Below, piece by piece: positions 50,656 to 60,768 of a stretch of DNA of 64,000 bases. A model generated the notes under the pieces. That model had not been told where the DNA came from. It ran no database searches and saw only the letters and a list, made by a program, of their open reading frames with translations. The stretch lies in assembly GCA_946699065.1 (NCBI GenBank), contig CAMPDV010000084.1, positions 824,895-888,894 on the forward strand, written 5' to 3'. The position numbers and the translations under genes are program-made. Position 1 is the first letter of the stretch. Each line of letters begins with the position of its first letter. The DNA comes from Loxodes magnus. Taxonomy: Eukaryota > Ciliophora > Karyorelictea > Loxodida > Loxodidae.

Positions 50656-52319
50656 TTAATTTTTATAACTTACTTCAATAAATATTTAATCAAAATAACT
50701 CAATAAATTTTACTTACTTAATTTAAATACAATTAAACAATTAAATTATTTATTAAGAATCTTTATAAATATCTTATTTCTTAAACATTGATTTTTCTAT
50801 TTTTGTCTTAAAAAGACAAAATATTAAACTAATAGTGTACAAACTTTTACAATTTTAATTATTTTATATTCTTTTACTTTTAAATAAAAGGATAAATTAT
50901 TATATCAAAAGTTTATAACGAAGAATTATATCCTTATTATAATAACTTTAATATTCATTTATTTAATTACTACTTATTTGTACTTTAAATCAAAGACTCT
51001 TAATAAATAAACCTTATTTCGTTGTAGATTAATTTAAATGATAAATATAATATTACCATTTTTTTAAAGCTACTGTTATTAATTATTGCTTTTCACTTAC
51101 ATTTAATCAAAAAAATTATTTCTTTAAGCTATTTACTAATTAAAAAATGAAAAAAAATAAGTTTCTTATTAATTAGTTTGAATAAATATTAAAAAACATC
51201 AAATTATTTAAAGAAAAGCATTTTTAGAATTTATAAGATAAACTCTTTTAATTGCCCACTTTCTTACTATTTCATTAAAACTTTTTATTTATAAAGGTCT
51301 CTCTTAAAATAATAAAACAATATAATTTATTTTAATGTTGATTCTAAGCAAAATAGGCTAAATGTAATAAATATAAGTATTAGAAAGTAAATATTTAAAC
51401 TAACTAGAAATGGTGTATCACTAATTTTATCTTACAATTATTAAATAGTAATATTTAATTTTATTATTAAAATAAGCTTTAATATGTTTAATTATGTCTT
51501 TTAAATACTTAATATTTTATCCTTTTAGCTTTATTAGTTATTAATTAATTTCTCTTTAATTAATAAAGATATTAGATTAGTTATAATTAATACATTTAGA
51601 TAACTTTCTATTTTTATAGCTAACTATTATTATATTTATTATTTATGTTATTTTTATAATTATAATTTCAAATTAATAATACCTAAATTATTCTAGCTTA
51701 TTTAAAGATAAAAACTTAATTCTATTATTCTATACAAATCTATATTATATTGCTAACACTATTAATACACTCTTTATTAAAATTAGTTGTTTGCTCTTGA
51801 GAAAATTATAAGCTTTTTTAAGAAAGAAAGCATATTTTAATATCTTCTATTACTATTTTCTGAATTAATAGAAAGAGTAAACTTAAAGTAATATGTTTCT
51901 TTGTAATAAGCATGGGATAATATAAGTATTATATTAGCTAATATAAGCTATTTAAAACTAAAATTAATGTCACAATAAATCCTGAGTCTAGTTGATTTTA
52001 GTCATAAAATTTAAAAAGAATACAGTCTTTAGTAGTAATAAGAAAGGATTTAAATAAACATAATGAAAGTGAGAAAAAAATTAAACATTTGAGTTTTAAA
52101 TCTTAATTTGAAGATTATTAATTAAAAGATTCAAGAATATCATTTGCTATCTAGAATGAAATAGCTGCTAAATTACAATTTTTCTGAATAAAATAAAATA
52201 ATCAATTACAACAAAAATGCTTGCTTGATATTTAAAAAATATTTAAGCTTTCAAGTAGTAATAGATTGGATATTGAGCATGATTTAACAAGTATTTCTAT
52301 AGATAAAATAGAGTAACAA

Positions 52320-53030
52320 AAGTCTTACAGAAGAATTAAATAATTATAGAATTCCAGTGTTTCTAAATGAATAAAAAAGAAGTCACTAAAATTTAATTAA
52401 TCAAAGTCTTAAATAAAAAAGCTGCTATTAAATGAGAAATGTACATGTCCAAAGGGTTTGCCAAAATGTCTGCTTTGAACTTATAAATCTAAGAATTGTC
52501 CTTTTGAAAAAAACAAAAAAGTGTAAATCCTTCTAGAACTACAAATATTCAATGACTTTTATAAAATTTAGATTGAAATATTCATGCAATAGTTTGAGAT
52601 TTAAATTCTCAAACTATCATAATTGTACACACTCTTTAAGTTTTTCAATTTCTTGATTATCTTAAATCAAAAATTTTAAGTTGCGTTTATTTTTTATTTT
52701 CTAAGGAACCTAAGAGTTTCAGAATGAGAGTGATATCATAAAAATTATTTTATTAAGCTGAAAGGCAAACATTATTTAATTTAATTTAATATTTTCTAAG
52801 GAATATAAAAAATTGCTGTCTTTTTCTCCAACTTTGCAATATCTTAGATTGAATTTGCTGCTTCATTCACTTCACTATTCAATAGACATAAATTTAAACC
52901 CCAAAATTACAAAAGCATTCATACTTTAGTCTCTTGAAAGCATTATCAGTCTAATACTTTAAAGCTTTATCTGCTTAACTTCCCTTTTCTTAATTTAGAT
53001 CATATTACCCTAATTGATTTCCTTATATCT
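52320..53030 (-). pseudogene. Damaged copy of the 20 kb intron-bearing gene
   Basis: Homologous to 20133-20875. The intron acceptor reads TTTTGG, a 95-bp insertion splits the frame (52695-52803), and an extra T in a T-run shifts the 3' half. Parts such as HEYFNLNFIK remain. Confidence 0.6.
52695..52803. mobile_element. 95-bp insertion with 14-bp direct repeats
   Basis: tattttctaaggaa occurs at 52695-52708 and 52790-52803. The third copy (near 20370) has it once, with no insert. The insert has no coding sequence and no obvious terminal inverted repeat. It could be a small non-autonomous element, or an eliminated-type sequence bounded by direct repeats. Confidence 0.6.
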
Positions 53031-53437
53031 CTAAGCTAAAATAAACCTAAAATATTAACTACCATAAAAAAGCATTAAAGCTAGATTTTATTTTTAAATT
53101 AGTTTAATGATACTTATTAGCAAATCTCTTGTAAATAAAAGCTTAGAATGAAATATATCGTATATTTAAAGGTTTAATGTATCTTGTTAGTTTATTAAGA
53201 TACATAAATAAGAAGTATTATACAGAATTAGGCTATCTTTAATTAAAGATACTTAGTCTAGTAATCTTAATAATATATTAATTTAACTAGTAATGCTCCA
53301 ATAAATAATCAATTAAATACTTTAATGGATTTATTAACTCTGAGGCTAGTACTTTAAAGTTGTTTTTCGGTCAGTTTGAACTTGCTACTTTCAGTTTTTT
53401 ATTACTTTTAATCCTTTAAATATATACTTTAATTAAA

Positions 53438-54636
53438 ATGAAGCAAAACAAATTAAATTTTCCCTTGGATTTTTAAAAAGGTATAAAGAATGCTATATGG
53501 TCTAAGCTATTAAAAGTAATTTCAGTAAGAAGGCTAGTAAAGATGATTGAATATGATCAATAAGTTTATGATATAGTATTTGATGGGAAAAAGGGTTTTT
53601 ATGCTTATGCATTGAATAGCTTTAACGCATATGATGCCGTTTATTTTTTTAAGTGTAATTTTATTATTTTTATTTTAAAGACTTTTTAAATACTTAATAC
53701 TATTAATTTAACTATTTTCATTAAAAAGGAAAAGCTCTAACGAGTATCCGCCTACATTTAATTCGACCAAATAAAATAAAAAAATTTATTAGCGTGGATC
53801 CACCTAAATCGGTATATCACTCTATTTATAATCAAATATGAAAATTCAGAAGAAGAAGACTGATTACCTGTGGATCACAAGTGTATTCCTCTCATTGTAT
53901 GTTTTTGGAACTTATAAAAATCCAGAAATATCTAATTAAGAAGATATAAAGTAGATAGCACAGAATATCAACTTTTTTAAAGTATCTTCTCCTTGGGCAA
54001 TGTGACTCATTTATTGGATCGTTGACTTAGCTTAATATCGTCTATCACTGCTTTCCTATATATCATTATTAAAGTTTTAGATAAAATATCTAACGATAGT
54101 TTCAAAAAGTGAATAAAGTCTATTTCAGTCAATATGTTGGTTTTATCTTTGATGCAAACGTTCATCGATTGGACTATCTTATAGGGCATAACGAAAGTCA
54201 CTACGGGTCGCACATATTTTTAGTCTGTCATTCGTATATTCTGTTATGGATGCTAGGTTTTGAACTTTGGTGGTATACATAGCATCACATAATATCAAAT
54301 TTTTAAATCGTTACGGGCATTCATTTCATCACTAATTGTAAAAACCTTAAGATAAGATTGGAATAACTAATTTTGCATTCGATAGTAGAAACTTATGTTT
54401 CTATGTCAACTTTATTCTACCCTACACTAATATTTCCTATTAACTACTGGGCCAAAGTATTTATATCATTAAGTTATATGATGGTTGCCGTAATGTCACA
54501 TTGGGATAAGTTCCCATACAAATATCATCTCGATCATCATTATAAGATTATAGCTAACTATGGAACACTAATAACAAACTTCGACAAATTTTTTGGAACA
54601 TATTATAGTCAAGAGAAAAAAAGGCTCGACAAATGA
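53438..54636 (+). pseudogene. Sterol desaturase/fatty acid hydroxylase-like gene
   Basis: Membrane-bound di-iron enzymes of this superfamily oxidise sterols or fatty acids and use His boxes as ligands. Seen here: N-terminus MKQNKLNFPLDFQKG (ATG 53438); a membrane-rich middle (TDYLWITSVFLSLYVFGTY; MLVLSLMQTFIDW); KFLNRYGHSFHHQLQKPQD with the box HSFHH (about 54285-54350); NFAF; then WAKVFISLSYMMVAVMSHWD and the final box HLDHHYKIIANYGTL...FGTYY ending at TGA 54634. Candidate short introns (for example 26 nt near 54075) repair some breaks, and one TGA could be Trp. A 2-nt loss near FAF-x-VETYV remains, so it appears decayed. No copy in the inverted repeat. Confidence 0.65.
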
Positions 54637-56150
54637 TAACTCTTTATAAAATCTTATTTAAAAATAAACGCTTTTTGTTTTCCTTTTTTTTAACTTTTAT
54701 TTTACTTTATTTTTCTCTTAAAATGTGAAATTTCTGTAAACCTGTTTCATCTGGAAAACTAGATAAAGAGAATCGTTTTGAAATTTTAGATATGTAGCGA
54801 GGCGTCATCTCTTTTAAAAAATCGAGAAAGAAAGTAGTGATACCAGCTCGAATTTATATTTCGGTAAAAACGGAAAAGAGTTTTAAGAAAATATATTTAT
54901 AAAACTTGAGGTTGATATAGATATGAAAAATATCAAAGAGGTAACACAAGTATTTGCATTTAAAGAATGGATACTTTTATCTTTATTTGATTGAAAATAG
55001 TAGGACTAGATTTGAAACATTATTATAATTAGTCATTTTTATACTGAAGCACTGAAATTTACGTTTTGTTTAGATGTAGTATATTAAAATTTAATTATTA
55101 CATAAAACAAAATGCTAGTGATATGCAATTAATATGAGTTGAACGATGTGATAATAAAATTACTTTATAAAAGCATTGTAATGATTTAAATATCAGAAAT
55201 ATCTGAGATATAAAAAATCGAAAGAGAAGTTACTTTTAAATCAATGATAGATTTAAAAAATAACACCATAAAGAAAATGTTTACTCTATGCTAGGTAAAG
55301 TTAAAAAAATAAATAGTTGTACCAATTTAAATATCTTAGTAGTAATTTCATCTATATAACAGAGATCTTAAATTATGAATATCTTGACTTTTAATTTATA
55401 TAAAATAGACCTTATGTATCTCAGCTCATTTAAATTGCTTGATTGCTTATTTATTTATTTATTTTATTTTTTGATTAAGATACTACTTAATTCCTTAAAG
55501 CAACATAAAAATTTTTTAATTATTTTTTCATATTTCCTTAGTTTGATTCACAGCTGTATACGATCTGAGACCTTTGAAATTATTTAATTCTAAAAATATT
55601 GATCTTTCAGACAATATTTTTATTTTGACTTATATTTTTATATCAATTAGCTTTGCTTGGCTTTCTGTATTACCAAACAACGTAAGCCTTCTTATTGAAT
55701 ATCGATATTTTATTTTATGATTTTCGCATGATTATAAACGTTTTAAGTAAAAACTCCTCATTACTATTTCTTATTAGTGCTAATTTTTTAAACTATGACT
55801 GAATATGAAAAGCTTTTTAGTTTAATATCTCTTTCATTTACTAAATTTCCTATTTGTTTCGGAAAATAAAAATGTTCGAATATCTTTTTTAGTAGATTGT
55901 TAATTCACTAAATTTTTATAGCATAAATCATCCAATTTCTTCTTATCTTTGAACTTTAGATATTGTTTAATTTAAATCTGAGAATACTTCTAGCAAATTT
56001 TAGTATTTAATTTTAAAATAATTCAAATTTTATCTTATAGAGCTGTAATTATAACTCTCTATTTCAATATAAAATGGAACTATAAATGAAAAGAAAATTA
56101 AAGGTATAATATAAGACTTTTTGCAAAAATAAATAAAAATACAAAATTAA
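54637..56150. other. AT-rich spacer
   Basis: No gene supported. A short standard-code ORF at 55375-55587 has only the Leu/Ile/Phe/Lys composition expected of AT-rich DNA. Confidence 0.45.
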
Positions 56151-56159
56151 ATGTTTGGC

Positions 56160-56980
56160 AATCTTGGAGATATTTCAACCTTTTTCCCGCCAACTTCTAG
56201 ATTGATCTAGAAGCATAAAATAAAAATTTGAAAATCTCTACAACTCTTCTCCTTGCCATGCTTGTTGTCCTTGAATTCTTCTTTCACCTAGATACTAGAT
56301 ATCTTTTTTCTTGCAAATTTAACATATTTGCTACTATATAGTCTTTCTCTTTATAGTTTTAGTTGCTATTATCTCTTCTTTTATTTTTCCAAATACTTCT
56401 TCTAGTTTTAATATTCTTTCTTGAAATTGAGAAACTTCTAGCAGCTTTTCCACAGATATGTTTGAGAATTACAGTAATAGTAACTTTTTGCTTGTCTTTT
56501 AGTTTAAATCTTGAGTTATTTTCACCTTCAATTACTATTAGATTATTTCTTATTCTTTCAGTTTCATTTAACGGAGCAATTTGACCTGATTTTCTAATAT
56601 TTTTCTAACTTGTTAATCAACTCTTTCTACTTCTATTAATAGTTTTGAGTTTAACTGTTCTAGTCTTGTTAAATATTTCAAAATACGTTAAGGTCTCTTT
56701 CTTATGCCTTTGATCCAATTCTATCCTCTTTGCAAGTCAATTTTTCATCAACTTATTATTGTCTTTCTTCAATTTTTTGATTACTTCCTAGAGGCTCAAC
56801 ACCACTTTGGTCAACTAATTATAGTTTATTTATTATTATGTGGTGACATTTAAAATTCTGAGTTCATTTTATTTTTAGTCTATTTCCTAGGTTTTTCTTC
56901 AAGAGGTGGGAAACTCATCCTGATGGGCGATTTTTTTGGCTCCCTTTTCCTGGTCCTAATCTTTCTAGGATGTCATTAAT
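56160..56980 (-). pseudogene. ORF1-like gene with degenerate knuckle
   Basis: Minus-strand coiled coil (KKLELMTSQKDQDQEKGAK, then QEVIKKLKKDNNKLMKNWLA) and, in another frame, a segment aligning with the 5117 ORF: SYYYCNSQTYLWKSCQKF, where the first Cys and the His of the CCHC are both Tyr. NFKKEYQNQKKY follows, as NFKKK does there. At least one frame change separates the parts. The plus-strand standard-code ORF at 56363 is a shadow. Confidence 0.55.
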
Positions 56981-57239
56981 TCCAGCTTTTTTGAAACCGC
57001 AAATAATCCTTGTTTTAACCCTGACATCTTTTTTACGCAAAGTAAAGAGATGGAAAATTTTTATGTAATCGAGATAAGCAAAAGTTTTATAAGCAAAGTT
57101 GAAGGAACTTTTAATTTTGAAAGTTATAGAAGTTTTTTTCATCTTTAAGAAGCATAAATATATTTAATATTTTCACAATAAGATTTTCTGTGACTCCTAG
57201 ATTTATAAAAAAATTTAATTTACAGTCTTAGAAGAGAGC

Positions 57240-57600
57240 TTCATAACTAACTTCCATTTTATCCTACTCTCTCCTAAACTAAAGAATTGCGTAGAACTTC
57301 ATAACATTTCAATGGTCGTAACTCTTTAATAAAGATTTTTAAAGCTAAAAAATCATTACTGAAGTCTTTCAGAGGGCTAGCATTCTCTTATGAGTCTTGT
57401 CTTCTATAGGACCGTGATTGGAATGCTACCTTAATCTTAGTATCTGGCATCTTTCAACATTAACACCACTTGATGTCTTTTCAGTCATGTCTTCTCTTAG
57501 CTTCTACCAAAATTCTTGTTCAGTTCTTCGCCCATGGAGCATTTCCTGATGCCAAAATTTTAGTCAATCTCAGTTGTGGGATTGATCCTCCCTATTTAAA
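57240..57600 (-). CDS. Unrecognised coding fragment
   Basis: A GC-richer island that reads on the minus strand as GGSIPQLRLTKILASGNAPW, then TRILVEAKRRHD, then PLKDFSNDFLALKIFIKELR. Three in-frame TGA codons fall in Trp-like settings (AKN-x-TRILV, RHD-x-KDIKWC, QC-x-KMPD). It lies just upstream of the ORF1-like gene on the same strand, but I saw no overlap in sequence with other copies. Product unknown. Confidence 0.45.
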
Positions 57601-58024
57601 ATAAATAATGTATAATAAATGAATATAAGATAAATATTTTAACAATAATGTATTTAAATTTAAATTTTTACAAAAATATGGAAATTCTATTTTTAATTTT
57701 TAAATAAATAAAGAAAAAACATACTAGTTTTTCTATAAGTTTAATTTTCTCAATTAATTTACCAAAGTTTGTTTAAATCTTAAGTTTAAAAATTTTAGCA
57801 TCTATCGAATACATATTTTTATGTAAAAATGAAGACTTTTAGTAATTTAAAAAATGTATTTGAGATTAAATTAATTAAATTACATTATTTATTTATTTTC
57901 TTTCAAAAAATATTTCTTTAAAAACATGAGTATGAAAAAAAATTGACAATTATACAATAAAATAAACTTATATAATCTAAGTTTATATCATTTGCTTTGG
58001 TTAATTTATCTCTATTTTTCTATA

Positions 58025-58135
58025 TAAATAAATAAATTTAATTTTAGAGCACGTAGCACCTCGTTACTGTGCAACTCTTTCAATATTAATATTAATATAA
58101 AAATGTTCTCATTATTCATGTTATTCATTCTATTC
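58025..58135 (+). repeat. Hairpin-headed repeat, copy 4 (5' part only)
   Basis: aaataaataaatttaa plus the hairpin core GTAGCACCTCGTTACTGTGCAACTC (58048-58075) and one atgttc unit. The rest is missing and a zinc-knuckle gene starts 60 bp on. The hairpin is conserved with changes on both sides of the stem. Confidence 0.6.
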
Positions 58136-58195
58136 ATTCAGTGAATTACATTAGCTTTTCCAAGTGGAAAATCGACTTATTAATAATAAAAAAAA

Positions 58196-58730
58196 ATGGA
58201 AAATTACTAATAAAAAATCTCTTCTCAAAAGGAATCATCTTAGTCAAGTTACGATTAATAAAAAATACTTTAAAAACTTCAAGTCATGCAATTAGAAAAT
58301 TTTTAACATTTAAGAACTGTACAAAAAATTGAAAGCAAAAATGAAAACCTGATGATTAATTTATAAGAGAAAGCATTGAAAATAAAAAGCTAGGAATTAT
58401 CAAAATAGAATAATTAGAAATAAAATTTAATCAATTCGCAGAGTTAAATGAAAGCATATTACTGCAAAAAATGTAGATGAATGATACGATGGATGTCAGC
58501 CTACAACAAATTATATTCCCGATTGGAAAATAATAAGATGTTGATATTGCAAGCGACCAGGGCACAAAGTTAGAAGCTGCTTACAATTCTAATGAAAATA
58601 AAAGAAAAAAGTAGAGAACTAATGGGAAAATATTTTCAGAATCTATTGCAATCAATAAGGTAAATTATACAGGAAAAATTACTCCAGCTAAACAAAGAAG
58701 CAGTAAGCCTTAAAATCTTATGATTTTATT
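58196..58730 (+). CDS. Coiled-coil zinc-knuckle protein (ORF1-like), 1 frameshift
   Basis: A8-ATGG start, MENYQQKISSQKESSQSSYD. Coiled coil to about residue 80 (MQLENFQHLRTVQKIESKNE). Then, after a 1-nt frame change near 58440-58470, YDGCQPTTNYIPDWKIIRC followed by -x-YCKRPGHKVRSC, a classical CCHC knuckle with TGA at its second position, as in the copies at 46.4 and 60.2 kb. FRIYCNQQGKLYRKN aligns with YCNQHGDIYRRK of the 5117 ORF. Confidence 0.6.
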
Positions 58731-59707
58731 TTTGATGTCTATTAATTTCTTTTTGATTTATGACTTAAAATTTCTTATTTGCAAATTATAATTGTTATTC
58801 TTATTTACTTGCTAAGTCTCAAATCCTTATTTTGGGATAGTTTTTCATCAATTTAGATGGAGTTAAGATTCTAGTGAAGTTTAGAAGGTATCCAAGCATT
58901 TATTGTTCCCAGTTAAGTCTTTTATTTCTTTAATTTAAATGAAATAGGAATCTTTCTTTTATTTAATAAAGATTTATATTAAATTAAAGATATTCAATTA
59001 ATATATTAATAGAAATACTTTTAGCTAAGAAGTCTTCTACTATTATTATTTTTCTTATTCTTAAAATTATACTAATTCCCTTTATCTAAACTTGGGTCTT
59101 ATTATTATTATTTTAATCCACTTCTTATTTTTAAATAAGATGATACTATGATTTTGCTCTAATACTTTATAGCTAAAAGATTAAAATTTTAAATATTATT
59201 AAAAGATAATCAAGCAAACTAATGTTCTTATTCTAAATAATTCAATGAATGTTAAAGGTATTAGATAAATCAAGTTTACTTGAAGGCTTAAATCATTATT
59301 TCATATCTATAACTTGTTCCTAAACTCTTCCTTTTTCCACTTCTATTCCCTTTTAGTTATTTTTGCTTTATGGAATTCTTAATAATTCCAGCTAATGGAG
59401 AATTGACTTCTATAAAATCCTTGAATTTAAATTACAACTTTCAGCTAATCTCTTTAATTAAATTCAATGATTTAAACATCTTATTTTGAATCTTCTTTTC
59501 TGCTTAAAAATTGTCTCTTTAAGTTAAGTCCTAGTATTTTTAAGAATTTATATCTCAGCATGATATCATTTAAGATCTTTGTTTGGAGCTTGAAATTTGC
59601 ACCTTTAAGTTGTATTCAATTAAGTTATAATTATACATATTAGTGTATTAAAGTGTTCTTATCTTAGTCTTCATTTGTTACTTCTAATATTTATATTATA
59701 AAAAAAA
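58731..59707. other. AT-rich spacer
   Basis: No gene seen. May include the 5' leader of the LINE that follows. Confidence 0.4.
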
Positions 59708-60545
59708 ATGGATTAATCTCTTCGACTCTCAAAAAATTAACTTAGAAACCTAAAGAGAAAAGCGGTAAAAGAAATTAGAAAAAAATAATAACAATAGGAG
59801 GAGTCAAGCTCTTCTTCAGAAGGTAAAGTTATGGTAGGATAAATAGAGATAAGTTAACCTAAAAAACGAAACTAATCAAAAACTTTAAATTTAATTAGAC
59901 CAAATGTAAAAAGTAATCTCAAATTATGAAGAAACAACTTACAACTTAGGCGAAAAAATACGGGAACTAATGAGTAACATAGAAGATTAGAACAACGAAT
60001 TACTAATACTTAGAAGATAACTTATTTGTAGCAAATTAATAACGGAAGAATAACTCTGAACTTAATCATAATAAAATTTTAAATATGACACAAAAATGGA
60101 AATAGAAAAAATACCAATAGAATTAAAAACAGAATTGAATCCAGAAAAAGAAATGATTGCTACAAGTTTCATTAAAAGATTAGAAAATATAGAAAATAAA
60201 TCTATACATAAAAAAGAACGAAATAAAGACAATAATACAAACTTTGCTGATGTTGGCAAATCAAATCAACATATTTTAAAAAACTGTTGATAATGAAAGA
60301 AAATAAACTAATAAGAGCAGAAAAGAACATGGAGACAACTCAATAAACTATGAATAACTCCAACAGGGATCTACAAATAAAAGCTTTTTGCAATACCACT
60401 TGAACGGTTACAGTGGTAAACCTTCCACTTAATAAAAGGTCGTGGATCACACCCCACGTTAAAAAAACTGTCCGCAGGAACTGGTTGCAATTCCAGAGAA
60501 TGGAAAACTCTACTAGCTTTAAGTATATTATTATTATTATTATGA
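59708..60545 (+). CDS. LINE ORF1-like protein, frameshifted
   Basis: A8-ATGG start. MDQSLRLSKNQLRN and SSSSSEGKVMVGQ match the 46.4 kb gene closely. After a frame change near 59880, NIEDQNNELLILRRQL and TEEQL-x-TQSQQNF (x = TGA, Tyr in the sister) follow. The knuckle (60240-60260) is frame-shifted but keeps its TGA codon. Then HILKNC, RTWRQLNKL-x-IT and IYKQKLF: here RTW uses TGG where the sister has TGA, while the next TGA is shared. Ends in hairpins and (TTA)n. Either ORF1 of the LINE starting at 60769 or a separate unit beside it. Confidence 0.65.
60412..60496 (+). ncRNA. Three conserved 3' hairpins of the retroelement
   Basis: AGTGG/CCACT (60412-60416 with 60425-60429), CGTGG/CCACG (60441-60445 with 60454-60458), CTGG-TTGCAATT-CCAG (60481-60496). 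Same order as at 46426-46510, with paired changes in two of the stems. Confidence 0.6.
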
Positions 60546-60768
60546 TTTAACCTAAGTTAAGCAAATGGATTTATATCTAGGACAGATTTATAAAATTTAA
60601 GAAGACTAAACTTTATTACAGTCTAGTTTGTTAATTTTAATAAGAACACATTCAATCATTTAAAATCTATTAAAGAATCTTACCTAAATTTAGCTTAGCC
60701 AGTCTAAAGCTAGCAGTCAGTTAGAAATTAATAAAATTAGCCTTTAATAACTATTTTAGTAAAAAAAA
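60546..60768. other. Spacer between ORF1 and ORF2
   Basis: Starts with (TTA)n and ends with the A-run before ATGG. No gene seen. Confidence 0.5.

Larger units (their letters stand above)
31403..51244 (-). repeat. Arm 2 of giant inverted repeat
   Basis: Reverse-complement partner of 1-18905. It carries the same ordered content inverted: WD40 gene, hairpin repeat, zinc-knuckle element, coding fragment, pentapeptide/WD40 relic, small ORF and second zinc-knuckle element. It has one additional zinc-knuckle element (46365-47220) and a 21-nt longer WD40 gene. It ends at 31403 against unrelated spacer sequence. Confidence 0.93.
51245..53410 (-). repeat. Outer extension of the repeated module
   Basis: Reverse complement of about 19765-21838. 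It continues the module beyond the inverted-repeat arm and ends near 53410, where the hydroxylase-like gene region begins. It holds a damaged copy of the coiled-coil gene of 20133-20875. The rest is AT-rich without a visible gene. Confidence 0.82.

Noticed and set aside
1-51244. Polinton/Tlr-type DNA transposon with long terminal inverted repeats
   Set aside because: No integrase, packaging ATPase, capsid or polymerase B motif seen; the repeat arms contain mixed genes and retroelements instead.
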